NCBI GenBank assembly: GCA_028583685.1
Contig: JAMXIF010000042.1
Coordinates: 19,087,666-19,151,665, forward strand
Direction: 5' to 3'
Length of the DNA: 64,000 nt
Origin: Petaurus breviceps papuanus
Lineage: Eukaryota; Chordata; Mammalia; Diprotodontia; Petauridae
Shown: positions 22,450 through 34,284 of the stretch, one piece after another
Layout: every line of letters starts with the position of its first letter
How positions within the stretch are numbered: position 1 is the first letter of the stretch
Notes under the pieces: model-generated
Databases searched by the model: none
Seen by the model: only the letters and a program-made list of their open reading frames with translations
What the model was told of the DNA's origin: nothing
Made by a program: the position numbers and the translations under genes

Positions 22450-23080
22450 AAACAGATTATGTTTGGCCAAAATCAGGACATTTGAATTGCTAGAGTAGGT
22501 CAGACCAATAGTCTATCTAGCCTAGTGTTATGTCTCTGACATTGGCATCAAGGAAGATCTTGGCAAGCTCTCCCTGCCCCCCTCCCCCAGCTATGACATT
22601 GCCTTCAAAGAGCTGGGAATGGGTTCCAAGCTCCCTTTAGAGTTCCTCAGCAGCTCATTATGGATCTATCATCCATGAATTTATCTAAACTTTTCTTGAA
22701 CCTATTTATATCTTCAGTTTGCATCACCCCTTAGGGTAATGAGTTCCATTAGTTTATTAACTGCTGTGTAGGCTTTCCTTTTATTTGTCCTAAAATGCCT
22801 CCTTCAAGCTTCAAGAGTTACCCTCTAATTCTAATATTCTGAGATCTGGTGAACTAACCCCCTGTTAATCCTCCCCCTATAGTTCATGATTTCACAAGCT
22901 TCAATTATATCCTCTCCCCACCTCCAAGCTTTCATCTTTCCAGGTTGGAGTCTCACATTTTTTAATCCATCCTGATAAAAATGTCTTTTTATCTTTTAGA
23001 TTTTTTTTTTGGTTATGCTTCTGTTAAACCTTTCCAGCCCTTTTGTACCTCTTGTAATATGTAGACCAGCACCCCACAAT
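22450..23080 (-). mobile_element. CR1/L3 LINE fragment
   Basis: The plus strand shows 'aggtcagaccaatagtctat', 'catccatgaatttatctaaa', 'gggtaatgagttccattagt', 'tttccttttatttgtcctaa' and 'ctttcatctttccaggttgg'. This order is familiar from amniote CR1/L3 elements written in antisense. It is a 0.6 kb, old copy. Confidence 0.7.
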
Positions 23081-23159
23081 GCATTGCAGGTGATTGCAGT
23101 ATAACTTGATGGAAAAGATGATGATTTCTGCTGTTTTTGTTAGTTTTGGTGTTGTTTAT

Positions 23160-23352
23160 GATAGGAGGCAGAGTGTAGTGATGAGAGCATGAAGTTTATA
23201 GAGTTAGAGAACCTTATTTCCAAACCCAGCTCCTCTACTCCCTACCTACATGACCTTGACAAATCATTTCCCTTTTTTGGTCCTCAATTTTTTCACCTGT
23301 ACAATGAGGGTGACCTCTAAGTTCCCTTTTAACTCAATTCTATGGTACTAGG
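23160..23352 (+). mobile_element. tRNA-head SINE with CR1/L3-type tail
   Basis: 'aggcagagtgtagtgatgag', 'ctacatgaccttgacaaatc' and the tail 'gacctctaagttcccttt' plus 'caattctatggtacta' support the call. Confidence 0.65.
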
Positions 23353-23949
23353 ATGCCCAGCATTTTTTAACCCTTCTTATGACAGAAGCATATTCCAAAT
23401 ATGTTTCTGCTAAAGAATATTCCAAAAGGATCCCAACAGCCCATTTCTGGGTCATAACTGATAAGGCGGCTTAGATTTTCCCTTCCCACTAAATGCATCA
23501 CCACCTATTCATCAGTAGTGATGTCGTCTGCCATTTCTCTTATCCATTTCCTTAGCTTGGCGAGATCTCTTCTTCAGTTGGTCAACAAATTGACATTGAA
23601 GTTGAGTCAGTAAATTTTGAATAATTCTTACTAGAGATATTCAATCTTCCCAGTGGTTTTCCCAAACTATTTGACACTTCAAAACTTTATAAAAGGAGAC
23701 AACATTAGGACAACAAGCTACCTAATCCAATGTCAGTAACAACAAATTGTGGAGAGTCCATATACTGGTAGAGACTATATTGCCCCATTTAAATAGGTAC
23801 AGTGTATATCCCCATTTGGAATAAAATATGGCATACAAAGCATTTGCTTCTCCTGCCTTCTGCTTTAAGGCATTTCCCTTGGAAGGAACTGGTCACTTAT
23901 TCCCTCTACCCCAATACAGAAGATATAACACAGAGAATCAAAGGATCAT

Positions 23950-24222
23950 AGATTTAGAGCTAAAATAGCAAGAACTAGCATTTATATAGTGCTTTAAGGT
24001 TTGCAAAATGCTTTCACAAATACTGCCTCATTTGATATTCACAGCAACTTTCAGATGTAGGTGCTTCCATTATCCTAATTTTACATATGAGGAAACTGAG
24101 ACTAAGAGATGTTATGACTTGCTCAGAATCACTCAGCTAGCATCTGAAGCCAAATTCGAGCACAGGGCCTCCTGACTCTAGTCTACAACTTCACTCACCT
24201 GCACCTCCTAGATGCCTCTGAG
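23950..24222 (-). mobile_element. CORE-SINE (Mon-1/MIR type), near full length
   Basis: 'agcatttatatagtgcttta', 'ggtttgcaaaatgctttcac', 'catatgaggaaactgagact', 'cagaatcactcagctagcat' and the inverted head 'ctgcacctcctagatgcc' give the whole inverted element. Confidence 0.75.
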
Positions 24223-24799
24223 GACTGTAGAGACTATCTAAGACAATCCTATCACTTTGCATCTTAGGAAAATGATTCTTCAGAGTCAGATTTTGAAGAC
24301 TTTATGGAGCCTCAGCAAATCCATTCAACCCTCCAGACTCTCCTTGATGGAAAAAATCACATCTCTAGGGTCCCATCATCGTGTCCCCAAAGGGGGTTAT
24401 CATCATAACCCAACTCTTATTCCATACAGGTTCATTAAAATTCAGCCAATTTGTGTAAGCAGGGAATAATTACTCTGGCAAACCTTCAAAGCTTCTTACT
24501 CAACAGTGGAATAATGTTGGTAAAACCTTACTCATCTAAGTAGCCATCTGCCCATAGTACCTAACTGTCCTGAATTTCTATGTCTACCATCCCTTACCTA
24601 AATGTGGAACTCTACTACCAGTATTCACTCTTTGATCAGTGTCCTTTAGTCTTTAACCTCCTGCAACCCTAGTTTGAAATTATATTGAAAACCCTTGTTC
24701 CATCTATTGAAACTATCTCTCCTCTGTCTGCAATCTACAAAATTTATGTTGGTTATTACATAAATCTTCAGTAATACCTGTCAGATGATCTCTGATTAG

Positions 24800-25012
24800 A
24801 TCTTAAAATGGGGGAGCAGGAATAACTGGGTTCGAATCCTACCTTTGACATTTACCAGCTGTGTGACCTTGACCAAGTCACTTAAATTCTCTCAGCAGTT
24901 TCTTTATCTATAAAATTGGCATAATGATTCTACTTATCTCACAAGGTTCATGTGAAGATCAAATGAGATGATATGTATGTGAAGGACTTTGCTAGTCCCC
25001 TGAATGTAGGAT
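24800..25012 (+). mobile_element. MIR-type SINE, near full length
   Basis: B box 'tgggttcgaatcctaccttt', CORE 'agctgtgtgaccttgaccaa' and 'cttatctcacaaggttcatg' are in the right order. The B box still reads GGTTCGAATCC. Confidence 0.75.
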
Positions 25013-25014
25013 TG

Positions 25015-25085
25015 TTTTATTCCTTTTATTTGTATTTTGAGTGTCTGGCACATCATAAGTCCTTAAATGCTTGTTGAGTGATTTT
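25015..25085 (+). mobile_element. L2/MIR 3' tail fragment
   Basis: 'tgagtgtctggcacatcata' and 'ccttaaatgcttgttgagtg' match the shared L2/MIR terminus. Confidence 0.55.
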
Positions 25086-26372
25086 ATGTTGGCTATTATC
25101 TAGGCAGAAAATTGGGAGCTCAGTCTAAAACAGACAATGTCGGTAGACTTCATACAAAGTATGGAATGGTGTCAAGGTCAATAACTATTAAAATTAATCT
25201 TTAGATTATGGTCAGAGTTGTTAGTGGACTTGTGTCCACACAAAATTGAGTCAATAGGACAAGATAGAGAGCACATCACCATGTTTCCCCCAGGGAAGAC
25301 TTCATAGGGGTAATCTGCTAACTGAATATGTTTCACATTTGGCTTAGAAATTGTTATGAAATATCTGCTTAATAATAGTCACTGTGTAAAGCATAAAATC
25401 AAACCTGGTAAGTCATAACATATTGATAGAATTATCTAGATACTTGTATATTGCAATGATTCTGAATTTAGGATGGTGGTGGGGAAGAAAGGTATAAATA
25501 TAGAACCCCAAACAAAGATGCACTCATAATCTTTCAATTCTTGAACATAACCAAAACTTTGAGAATTAACTATACTAAATAACTAGAAAAGGCTAAAAAA
25601 AATTTCATGTAATGAGACAGTATCTTTAAGAGATATACGGGGGAAAAAGAACATCCCATTGAAGAAGAATATTAAGAAGAAAATAGAGCAGGGAGTATTG
25701 TGATAAAATGAAGCAGGTGGCCGGGGAGATGAAGAGATAGCATTGTTCCACCTGGACCTCTGTCCGAAGCAAGGCCTGAAAACAGATAGATGAACGTGGG
25801 GACACATTTTATGTTGCTGCTGCTGATTAGATCTGCACACCCTGAGTGTAAGTGGATGGCTGGAGTCTGAGAGGAATAATACAGGCAGAAACAGAGATTT
25901 GAAGTGTTCTTCACAATATCTGAAATATAGTTGTTGGTTGAAATGTACAGCAATCTTTTTTTTAAAGACTCCAATGTTTATCAGCAGGATGGTGCACAGT
26001 GAAGTGGCTCTAAAGAGGGAAAGGGTTTATTGTAATGGTGATTGCTCCAAATTGAATGAATGAGTTCAGAGGAAAGATAAACAAAAATTAAGTGACTTTT
26101 CTTTTGGAGAAAAACCCTGGCAGAAAGTCCAATCCCTATACTTAAAATACAGAAATTAAAAAAAAAAAAAGCAATCTTTAATACATTGTGACCAGGGGAG
26201 AGCTACCCCAGAGAAAATCGAGGTATTTTGCCAGAGGCCTATGGGTCAACCTGCTCTGGCCCAGTTGCCTTTGGAAACTCTGCCTAGTATCCAGACCCCA
26301 CGAGAACTGTCTTTTTAATACTGTGGAGATTGTGGGTATTATATTAATCCACACATTTATTAATCACTGAGG

Positions 26373-26437
<65 letters not shown>
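26373..26437. repeat. (GATA)n microsatellite
   Basis: About sixteen uninterrupted GATA units. The minus-strand frame rich in YLSI (26550-26344) is its translation and not a protein. Confidence 0.97.
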
Positions 26438-26569
26438 CACAAACACACTATATATAATTTGCAGAGGGAAGGCACTGTTTTGAGGTGGACTTGGGACAAG
26501 TTGTCTGGTAGTTTAGATTTCATATTGGAACAAGATGATTCAGAGATCACTCAATAGTTATCAAAAGAT

Positions 26570-26845
26570 TCATCTCAATCAGCACCTTCTACATGAAACC
26601 TTTTTCTGATTCCTCCAGTACTGTTACCCTCCTTGACAAACTACCTTGGAGTTAATTACTTTCTATTCTCTTTATTTTTATTCTAAATATACCTGCACAT
26701 GTTCCTGTGGTTTTCACCTTTACAGCATACATTACTTGTAAGTAGAGATCATTCCATTCATTGTATTTGTGTCTGGAGCACCTAACACTGTGCCTGGAAT
26801 AAAGTAGGCACTTAGTGAATACTTTTTAATTGATTAATTGATCCA
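26570..26845 (+). mobile_element. L2 LINE 3' end
   Basis: 'catgaaacctttttctgatt', 'tctggagcacctaacactgt' and 'agtaggcacttagtgaatac' are L2 terminal blocks. Confidence 0.75.
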
Positions 26846-26994
26846 TGTTGGTGGGAGGAGTGCTGAGTAATGATGAAATTGCAGGTCTCACCCCCCACCC
26901 CACCCCCCGCCAAACCAACAAAAATACATAAAAATTGTTCCCATACTATATTGCTACTTTGCTTTGCAAGTATTGCTCAAATATGTTGGATGTC

Positions 26995-27135
26995 TTCTAA
27001 TTGTAAGCCAATCAATTACTAAACATTAACTGAGTACCTACCATGTGAAAAGCACTGTGTTACAAATGATACAAGGTAAAGGTAGAATCCTTACCCGCAA
27101 GACACTTCCAATTTAATTAGAGAGAGAATATCTAG
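26995..27135 (-). mobile_element. L2 LINE 3' fragment
   Basis: 'caattactaaacattaactg', 'tacctaccatgtgaaaagca' and 'caagacacttccaatttaat' are the inverted L2 terminus. Tail-to-tail with the L2 at 26570-26845, separated by 150 bases. Confidence 0.6.
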
Positions 27136-27159
27136 CTAGTCCACTTAAAAAGGAATGAG

Positions 27160-27300
27160 ACTGTGGCATCTAGGTGAAACAATGGACAGAGCACTGGCCC
27201 TGGAGTCAGAAGGAACTGAGTTCAAATCCAGCCTAAGACACTTGCTAGCTGTGGGACCCTGTGCAAGTCACTTCATCTTGGTTGCTTAAAAAAACAGTAA
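27160..27300 (+). mobile_element. tRNA SINE (WSINE/MAR1 head), short
   Basis: 'gcatctaggtgaaacaatgg', 'gagttcaaatccagcctaag' and 'ctagctgtgggaccctgtgc' form the tRNA-derived body; it ends after 'ttgcttaaaaaaacag'. Confidence 0.7.
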
Positions 27301-27369
27301 TAAGACTAATTTTCCATTGTGGCTTATAGAACATAGGTATGTTACTTTAGAGCAATGCCGAGTCCAGGT

Positions 27370-27545
27370 AATAAAACGTTGTTGATAGAGAGCTAATTTA
27401 GAATCAAGATGACCTGGGTTCAAGCTCTGCATCTTATATCCTCTTGTATGACCCTATCAATGCCCTTGTCATTCTCTTGTATGACCCTATCAATGCCCTA
27501 TCAACCTCTTACTGCCTGGGGTAGCTCTAAGATGACAGAATGAGT
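27370..27545 (+). mobile_element. MIR-type SINE with internal 33-bp duplication
   Basis: 'gacctgggttcaagctctgc' is the B-box area. A 33-bp unit, beginning 'tcttgtatgaccctatcaat', occurs twice in tandem at 27442 and 27475, doubling the CORE segment. Confidence 0.55.
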
Positions 27546-27754
27546 AAAAAGGCACGTGTTGAATACTTGGTAGATTGCTAAATTGCCATGCTAGAAGGAC
27601 TTCCAAATTCCAGTGAAATCAAAGGTTCAGAATCTAGATTGTTCCTCTCCTGTTGCCTCAAAAATATTCAAATAAAAGATACCATTATAAGGCAGTAAAT
27701 CAGTAAAACTCAAGTGCCAAAGGAGTGGTATGTATAGCATGTAGTAAGAAATTT

Positions 27755-27930
27755 TGGAGTTCATAATACTGGCCTAGATTTAGGGCTAGAATAGACCTTA
27801 GAGATCGCCTACTCTAATGGGGAACCAAAACCCAGACTTGTTAGTTGGCTTGTGAGGGATCACAGAATAACTGGCAAATCCAGGACTCCTTCACAGCTCT
27901 TCAGACTCAGGCGCTAGTATGCTTTCTTGA
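27755..27930 (-). mobile_element. CORE-SINE, diverged
   Basis: 'tagaatagaccttagagatc', 'aaacccagacttgttagttg' and 'gggatcacagaataactggc' fit an inverted copy. An open frame starts in it (27845-28060) but has no recognisable domain. Confidence 0.5.
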
Positions 27931-28074
27931 CATCATGGTGCCTGGGAGAGATCACCACAGGCTCAGGGGAGAGATAGAGGAGGAGGAAGCTGAATTGGAC
28001 CTTTATTATAGACAAGAGGAGAAAGGGGGAGAAGTCATTTCAGGTTCAAGGCAGCGATAAAAAAAAATGTGAAC

Positions 28075-28400
28075 AGAAGCAGAAATATACCAGGTTTTCT
28101 TGAAGGACAATGGATATATCAGCTTAGCTGAAGAGGAAGATATTTTGTAAGATAGGAAAAGAAATAATAGTGAAAAATTGGGTTGAAGCTAGACTGTACA
28201 CAGCCTTGAATGCTAACCTGAGGAGTATAGATTCAATCCTTTTATCAATGAGGAAGTACCAAAGGTTTCTGAACATTGGACACACAGCATAAAGTCAGTG
28301 TTTTTAAGGCTACAGGTATTTAGGCTGAAGAGGGTGGAGTACACTGGATATGGAAGATGTCAGTCAGGAATATGTGCTGGTCAATAAATTAATTTGACCC
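28075..28400 (-). mobile_element. L2 LINE, inner 3' part
   Basis: 'cagccttgaatgctaacctg', 'tagattcaatccttttatca' and 'agcataaagtcagtgttttt' resemble inverted L2 upstream of its terminus ('gggctttaaatgccaa', 'catggtcagac'). Diverged. Confidence 0.5.
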
Positions 28401-28483
28401 ATTTAGGAACTGCTTAAGAAGCAAGCTGAAAGAAGGTCTCATTTAGGCAAAGCACTATCATACATTGCTGGGGAGCAAAATCA

Positions 28484-28484
28484 A

Positions 28485-28528
<44 letters not shown>

Positions 28529-28553
28529 GTCTCTCTCTGTCTGTCTCTCTCTG

Positions 28554-28584
<31 letters not shown>

Positions 28585-28635
28585 TTCTTCCTCCCTCCCT
28601 CTCTGTCTCTGTCTCTCTGTCTGTCTCTCTATCAC
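28484..28635. repeat. (CT)n / polypyrimidine tract
   Basis: About 150 bases of almost pure C/T (CTCT with TGTC interruptions). The open frames on both strands here (28414-28701) are low-complexity artefacts. Confidence 0.97.
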
Positions 28636-29859
28636 GCACACTATATTCTGCTATTTTTCTGTGTCCTCTGCCCAACTACTAGGAAGATATTTTCTTCTTA
28701 GAGGAGCGCTAAAATAGCAATTTGGGTTTCAAATTAACAATGCTTATTTGTATATTCAACATGAGAATATAGTAGAGGGAGGATTTTCTTTACTCTGAAT
28801 ATATACATACAGACACACACATATATGCAAGCCAGTTACAAACATACACACACAATATGGTAATTAGTTATAATGAAAATAGAAAAGGAAGGAAGTGAAT
28901 AAAATATATGCTGCCTCTACAAAACTCAAGTTACAAAATTCTTTCAGGGACATGTATATAATTCCTTCTTCAGCCTATATGGAATTCTATCCCCATGGCA
29001 ACAAGCGGAAGCATTCTATTCTAAAAAGCAGCAGGGAAAAAAAAATGGGAACACATCTCTCACATTACAATGGGAATCAATGGGAAAACACAATTTGCTT
29101 TACAGACATTTGATTTACAGCTCACATTTTTTAATGTGCTTCATTTCTAGAGTGATACATGATTTAGAGACTGTTTAATAACAGAAAATCTACTACCTGG
29201 GCCCTATTGATGAATATGGGATCTATGATGAATACTGCTTCCCTTTGGCACTGGGATCCTCATTAAGGCAGCTTATACCACACAAAAAACTTGCCTGGCA
29301 TATGGTAAGTTACACAGCTTGACAGAGCAACCTTGAGAAACACCAGTGGTTCAAAGGCTCTTGGCTGCTGGGAGACATTGAAAGACAAGGTGGGATAAGT
29401 CAAACCACAATATGGTGGTGCCCAAGGACACAAGAAGAAAAGGTCATGCTGTGAGCCCTGAAGAAAAAGGACTGACCTATTTTTGGGAAAGCACATACTG
29501 ATTTTTCTCCTACAGGAATATATTACTATTTAACAGCAACCTCAGTAGAACCATCTTTGACTAGAATGGAATTTTCCAACTCCTTTCCTTTAAAAATCTT
29601 TGAAAATGAAAAATGACATCTGTGAGCCTAAGAAATTAAGAACCCCTTCACACCCTCTTTCCACATTGTACCTCTTGGGATGAACAATCTCCAGTAAACA
29701 GAGTTAACATGGAGAATTCTCCTTGAATTCATGTTCCCCTCCTTCACCCTCTCTCCTTCCCACAAGCTGATCAAAAAATAACAATGCATGGTCTTCATTC
29801 TAGAATTCCTTGGCTCCCATTCATTTATGTCATAACCATATTGCTATTTCAACTTTGCT

Positions 29860-30560
29860 TTTTGTGTGTGTGCTTAATGGGGAAGAAACTCCAATAAGTG
29901 TAATCCAAAGGTCAATAACACTCCAAGGCCTGCCGTGGAATTGACTGACCTGAAGCGTTTGGCAGCAAGAGCACTGCTTACTAACACTTGAATAATACAC
30001 TCTGTGTTAATCGGAACATCTGGGGGTAAGTCTTTACCAGGGTGCATTGGGATTTGGATGTACAAATCCCATTATTGGTAATGGGAGTTATAACCCAGCT
30101 GCCCACATGCTATGCTAAAAATATCACAAGATCTTCACGGCATTCCAGACTCCCAAGAAGCTTTCACCTTAGACTTTGAGGTTGTTAATATAAAATGCAA
30201 AGGCAAATTTCTAGCCTGATACAATTAAAACAAATTTTCTTTTGAAAAACAATACCTACTGCACCGTTAGTAGACAAATGTCTGCAAGTTAACCATCTAA
30301 AAGCAATAAACAATAAACTTAAATTATAGGAAAAAAACAATTAGTATGCCAATTAGTCTCTATTGCAGGCAACTTTCATGAAAAACAAAAATTCTGTTTC
30401 ATTGCCGTACAAGGTGTCATGGAATGAACTCAAGTCATTTAGGATTCACTAATAATTATAAAGGGGCATTTGACAAATTATGATATGACTCTATAAAGTA
30501 GTAATGTAAAATGGCTAACCACCAAATGGTAAAAGCTTTTCTACTTCACCAGCTTTTAAA
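29860..30560. other. Candidate conserved noncoding element
   Basis: No repeat is recognisable over about 700 bases. The block keeps several CpGs in an otherwise CpG-poor window ('gcctgccgtggaattg', 'gaagcgtttggcagc', 'gttaatcggaacatc', 'cttcacggcattcc', 'cattgccgtacaagg'). Homopolymers and microsatellites are absent and no long open frame exists. This is the texture of constrained noncoding DNA such as an enhancer. It is inference; only cross-species alignment can confirm it. Confidence 0.4.
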
Positions 30561-31059
30561 AGGGTACAACATGGTAATAGAGAATCACTTTACAGTAAGC
30601 AAATAAATCTGAGAATGCATATGCTGTGTGTCAGTTTCATGCGGTTTCTAAACAAGATTTTTACTGGAAATGTTTTCAATGCAAGAAGATAATAAGATGG
30701 GGAAAAACACATCATTCATCAAGCACAGCCCTCCAAAGCATGGCCTCTGGTGTTATTCTTGAGGGTATAAACACCAAAAGGAAAGAATCCATTCCAGTCC
30801 ATTGAGTTCACCACCCCATTTGAAAGCACCCTGCCACAGATCAAAAGGCCTTTCAAAAAGCATATTGCAAAGAATTCACACATCACAGGCCTGTGCCTGG
30901 AGACATCTTTCCAAAACAAGGAAGAGGGTTCTGAGGCTCTGGACTTTGCACTTGGAATCATAACTCTTATATTCTCATATAGGCCCCATTCTTGTCTAAT
31001 TCCCTTCAGTGGAAAGGTAGGATGGGGAGAGATTTACCTGCTGAGTCGGGTTAAAAGCA

Positions 31060-31170
31060 GTCACATCCCCTAGGAACAAAGGAGATAATGCTTGTAAAAG
31101 TGCTTAGGGCAGTACATGGCACATAGTAGGTGCTATCTAAATGCTTATTCCCTTTCTATTGCCTTCCCCA
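31060..31170 (+). mobile_element. MIR 3' fragment
   Basis: 'agtgcttagggcagtacatg' and 'gcacatagtaggtgctatct' are the MIR terminal blocks. Confidence 0.65.
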
Positions 31171-31219
31171 TCTCTAGTCTATGAGCCTTGAGAGCAAAGA
31201 AAGGACAAGGACTCAATAC

Positions 31220-31450
31220 CCTTCTAGAGGGTCATAGATCTCGCACAGGAAAGGTCCTTCTAGGTCACTTAATCTAGCCCCCTCATTTTAGAGACAAGGA
31301 TACTGACAGCTGGACAGGCAAGGGTTTAGAGAAGGAAGGGATTCCATAGGCTATCTAATCCATACCCCTCATTTTACAGATGGGGAAACTGAGACCCAAA
31401 GTAGTTAAGTGACTTACCCAAGGTCACACAGATATTAAGTGGCAACGTAC
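31220..31450 (-). mobile_element. Two overlapping CORE-SINE copies
   Basis: 'tcattttagagacaaggata' and, after 'gggattccataggctatcta', a second 'tcattttacagatggggaaa' show the inverted CORE twice; 'cccaaggtcacacagatatt' closes the second copy. Confidence 0.65.
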
Positions 31451-31509
31451 TACACATCTAAATATTTTCCCATTATTCCTCCTGCATTTTATCTGAAACT
31501 GACAGCTGC

Positions 31510-31900
31510 ATTAATAAAAGCTCACATTTACATAGCACTTAGAACAAAGTTCCTTAATCTTTTTCTGTTTTGTTTTTTTTTGTCATATTCCCTTTTGGCA
31601 ATCTGCTAAAACGTATGAAACTCTTCTTAGAATGTTTTAAAATGAAAAAAAAACCATAAAATTGTAAAAGAAAACAATTACATTGAAAAGAGTTATCAAC
31701 AACATTTTTTAAAAGCACCTGAATAAAGCGAATGCTCTTTCCTATAACTACTTGAGCTAACTAGTAAAAACCTTATCCCCATTTTACAGATGAGAAAACT
31801 AAGGTGTAGCAAATTTAGCAATTTGCACATGATTATCAAAGCTGGCAAATATGAGAATGGAAATCCACCAGGTATTCAAACCAAGGTCTCTCATGACTTG
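31510..31900 (-). mobile_element. CORE-SINE split by a T-rich insert
   Basis: The inverted tail 'ctcacatttacatagcactt' lies at 31520 and the inverted CORE 'cattttacagatgagaaaac' at 31780. Between them 31555-31720 carries 'tcatattcccttttggcaat' and A-rich sequence resembling an unnamed old mammalian repeat that inserted here. Confidence 0.5.
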
Positions 31901-32049
31901 AGGCTCAGAGCACATGTGACTGCATTTCTTTGGATCTAGTACAAAATATATATAAATAAAAAGACATCTGCCAGGGGTAAATCCAGCCATCAGAGAGCCC
32001 ATGGATTTGTGTAATTGTTAATGTGTTTGCTGACTGAAATTTGCCTAGT

Positions 32050-32155
32050 TTCAGAATCTGAACTCTTTGCAAGTAGGAATTGTTTCATTTCAACCCCAAG
32101 GTGTTGCAGGATATCTGGCACATAGGAGGAGCTTAATAAATATTTGTTGATTGAT
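32050..32155 (+). mobile_element. L2 LINE 3' end
   Basis: 'gcaagtaggaattgtttcat', 'atctggcacataggaggagc' and 'aataaatatttgttgattga' are the L2 terminus. Confidence 0.7.
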
Positions 32156-32164
32156 TTGTGGATT

Positions 32165-32290
32165 TTTCCCTCACCCTTCCACAAGCATTTATTAAAGCAA
32201 CAACTATATGCCAAGTACCTTGGAAGGCACTGGTGATACAGTGACATCTATGAGACAGTCCCTGTTCTCAAGAAGCTTACAATTCCAATA
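32165..32290 (-). mobile_element. L2 LINE 3' end
   Basis: 'acaagcatttattaaagcaa', 'ttggaaggcactggtgatac' and 'tctcaagaagcttacaattc' are the inverted L2 terminus, tail-to-tail with the copy just before. Confidence 0.7.
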
Positions 32291-32659
32291 GTAAGAGCAC
32301 TGCCTGATCCTATAGCCTAGAAACCAGAACACAGATCAGCAGCTAGGCAGGTCTATCATTGGTCTTTTTACCTCTGATAAAACTTTGGAGAGTTCCTGAA
32401 GCAGATCTGTATAAGGAGGGAGTTGGACAAATCCTGTCTGGCTCTTAAATTTTGCCTGGTTCTTAGATGTCTTAAGTCATGATTTAGCCCTGGGAGAAAG
32501 CTTGGAGGAAGCCTCCCCCAAATTACTAAGGCATCATTTCACTATTTGCTCCCCTCATTTAACTCCTACTATGAACCTCATATCTGCACCTGCAAGATGG
32601 CCAATATCATTGTGCTTTAAATTTTAGCCTAAGTTATCATCTAGGCTTCCTTCTATTCT

Positions 32660-32860
32660 GAGGCAGGGCACCCAGTGGAAAGCATACCACTCTTGGAGTC
32701 AGGGTTTGAACCATTACCTGTGTAGTGTTGGTAAATTAGAAATAGCATCCCATCTCTATCACTTAGGGGCTGTGCAACCCTATACAAGTCTCTTAACCTC
32801 TCTGAGTCCCAATTTCCTCATCCAGAAAAAAAATAGCATAATAATGCTATGATTCTATGA
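32660..32860 (+). mobile_element. MIR-type SINE
   Basis: 'ccactcttggagtcagggtt', 'ggctgtgcaaccctatacaa' and 'gtcccaatttcctcatccag' are in MIR order. Confidence 0.65.
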
Positions 32861-32864
32861 AATA

Positions 32865-33060
32865 ACTTAAAAATCTGCAAAGCAGTTTTACAAACATTAT
32901 TTTATCTGAGTCTCACAATCATCCTTTGAAGCAGGTAGTGCAGATATTACTATCTCCATTTTATAGATAAGGAAACTGACACTTGGAGAGGTTAACTGAA
33001 GGGTCTCAAAGTTCATTAGCATCACAGGAGGGAAGACCATATTTATACTACAGGACAGAA
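32865..33060 (-). mobile_element. CORE-SINE (Mon-1/MIR type)
   Basis: 'tctgcaaagcagttttacaa', 'gagtctcacaatcatccttt' and 'tttatagataaggaaactga' give the inverted order. Confidence 0.65.
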
Positions 33061-34214
33061 GAGAAAATTAATTGAGAAAATGCTTGTAAGATGCCTTGCA
33101 ACATGAAAACCTATAGAAATATGAAGTATCATCCTTTATTAAAGAGTCATTTAAAAGCTCTTTATTATTAAGAGATTGGCCAAATCATAGGACCCATTCT
33201 GAGTCTAGTTATTTGCATCTAGCCTCTGAGTTGCACATAAGCCTCTGAGTTATTTCATTATTTGAAATTTTGGCTATCTCTTAACTGTTTTCATTAAAAT
33301 GAATCATATTTGATTATTCATTTCTCCTGACCTTCAGTGTGTTCAGCATCACCACAGCCTGGGTATGGGTATTTACTTAGGCATCCTTTGTTGAGTTACT
33401 AGCAAATAGGTAGAATTGCCTTTGTGCAGTTCTATTTGGATTTTGCAAGCAGGTAATTTGCTAATCTGCCTCTCAGATGCTGTCTTTGTTCTTCCCTCAG
33501 ATGTGTATTGACTGAATGCTTCAAGGGCTTAGCTGCTTACAGTCAATGAGGAAATGGAATTCCCTTTGATAAACTAAATGGGTAGACCTAGTCCTTTGGA
33601 GACTTAAGAATTCGTCAATATATGAATATGTTTTGGTGGAGATGATGATACCCCCTCTTGTTGAAACACACAGGAGCCTGTCTTTGGAGAAGATGTCTTT
33701 ATAGGAAAAGAGAATCTCACTGCTCACTTCTATAGAGATAAAGATCCAAAAGCCTGGTACCAACTCACTTCAGATCATATCTGACGCAGAGGCATTATGA
33801 GCTGAACATTAGGGAGACAGAATTTGGCAACATGCCACCAAGCCTACAGGTTCTTTAGGTGATTAGACATTACCTCCCACAAAAATATTCCTTTTTTAGA
33901 ATCATAAGCCATCTCCTTCACTTACCTCTTCCCCAAATCCTCTATAACGATGCTTCTCCTCTCCTCTCTGCCTGTTTTCCCCCTTTTTTGCTAGGTACAA
34001 ATGAATCCATGAATCTTCAAGGGTGAGGAGGAGGGGAGCACACTCTTTAAGACTGTCCCCAGTATGGCAGAAAGACTACTCGTTATAAGGTAGAACCAGC
34101 TTTATTTCACCCTCTCCTCTCCTGTGTGCCCCAAGCAAAGATGACAATGTATATCAGGCTTTGCAGCTTCCCTGCATTAGCTCACATCATCTCTTGAGCT
34201 TGCAATGTTCTCCG

Positions 34215-34284
34215 TGACCCCACTGCCACTTACTGAAAACCTGCCCATCCTTCAATCCTAAGCTTAAATACTGACCCTATCATA
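34215..34284 (+). mobile_element. L2 LINE 3' part, left piece
   Basis: 'cccactgccacttactgaaa', 'gcccatccttcaatcctaag' belong to the L2 block that continues at 34856 after an inserted element. Confidence 0.6.

Noticed and set aside
26373-26437. Regular direct repeats resembling a CRISPR array
   Set aside because: Simple GATA units without spacers in a vertebrate genome; a microsatellite.
28414-28701. Serine/leucine and Arg/Glu-rich ORFs
   Set aside because: Translations of the CT/GA simple repeat on both strands.
30719-30961. 80-codon minus ORF with cysteines
   Set aside because: In unique DNA but without splice sites, poly-A signal or recognisable family; length is within chance.
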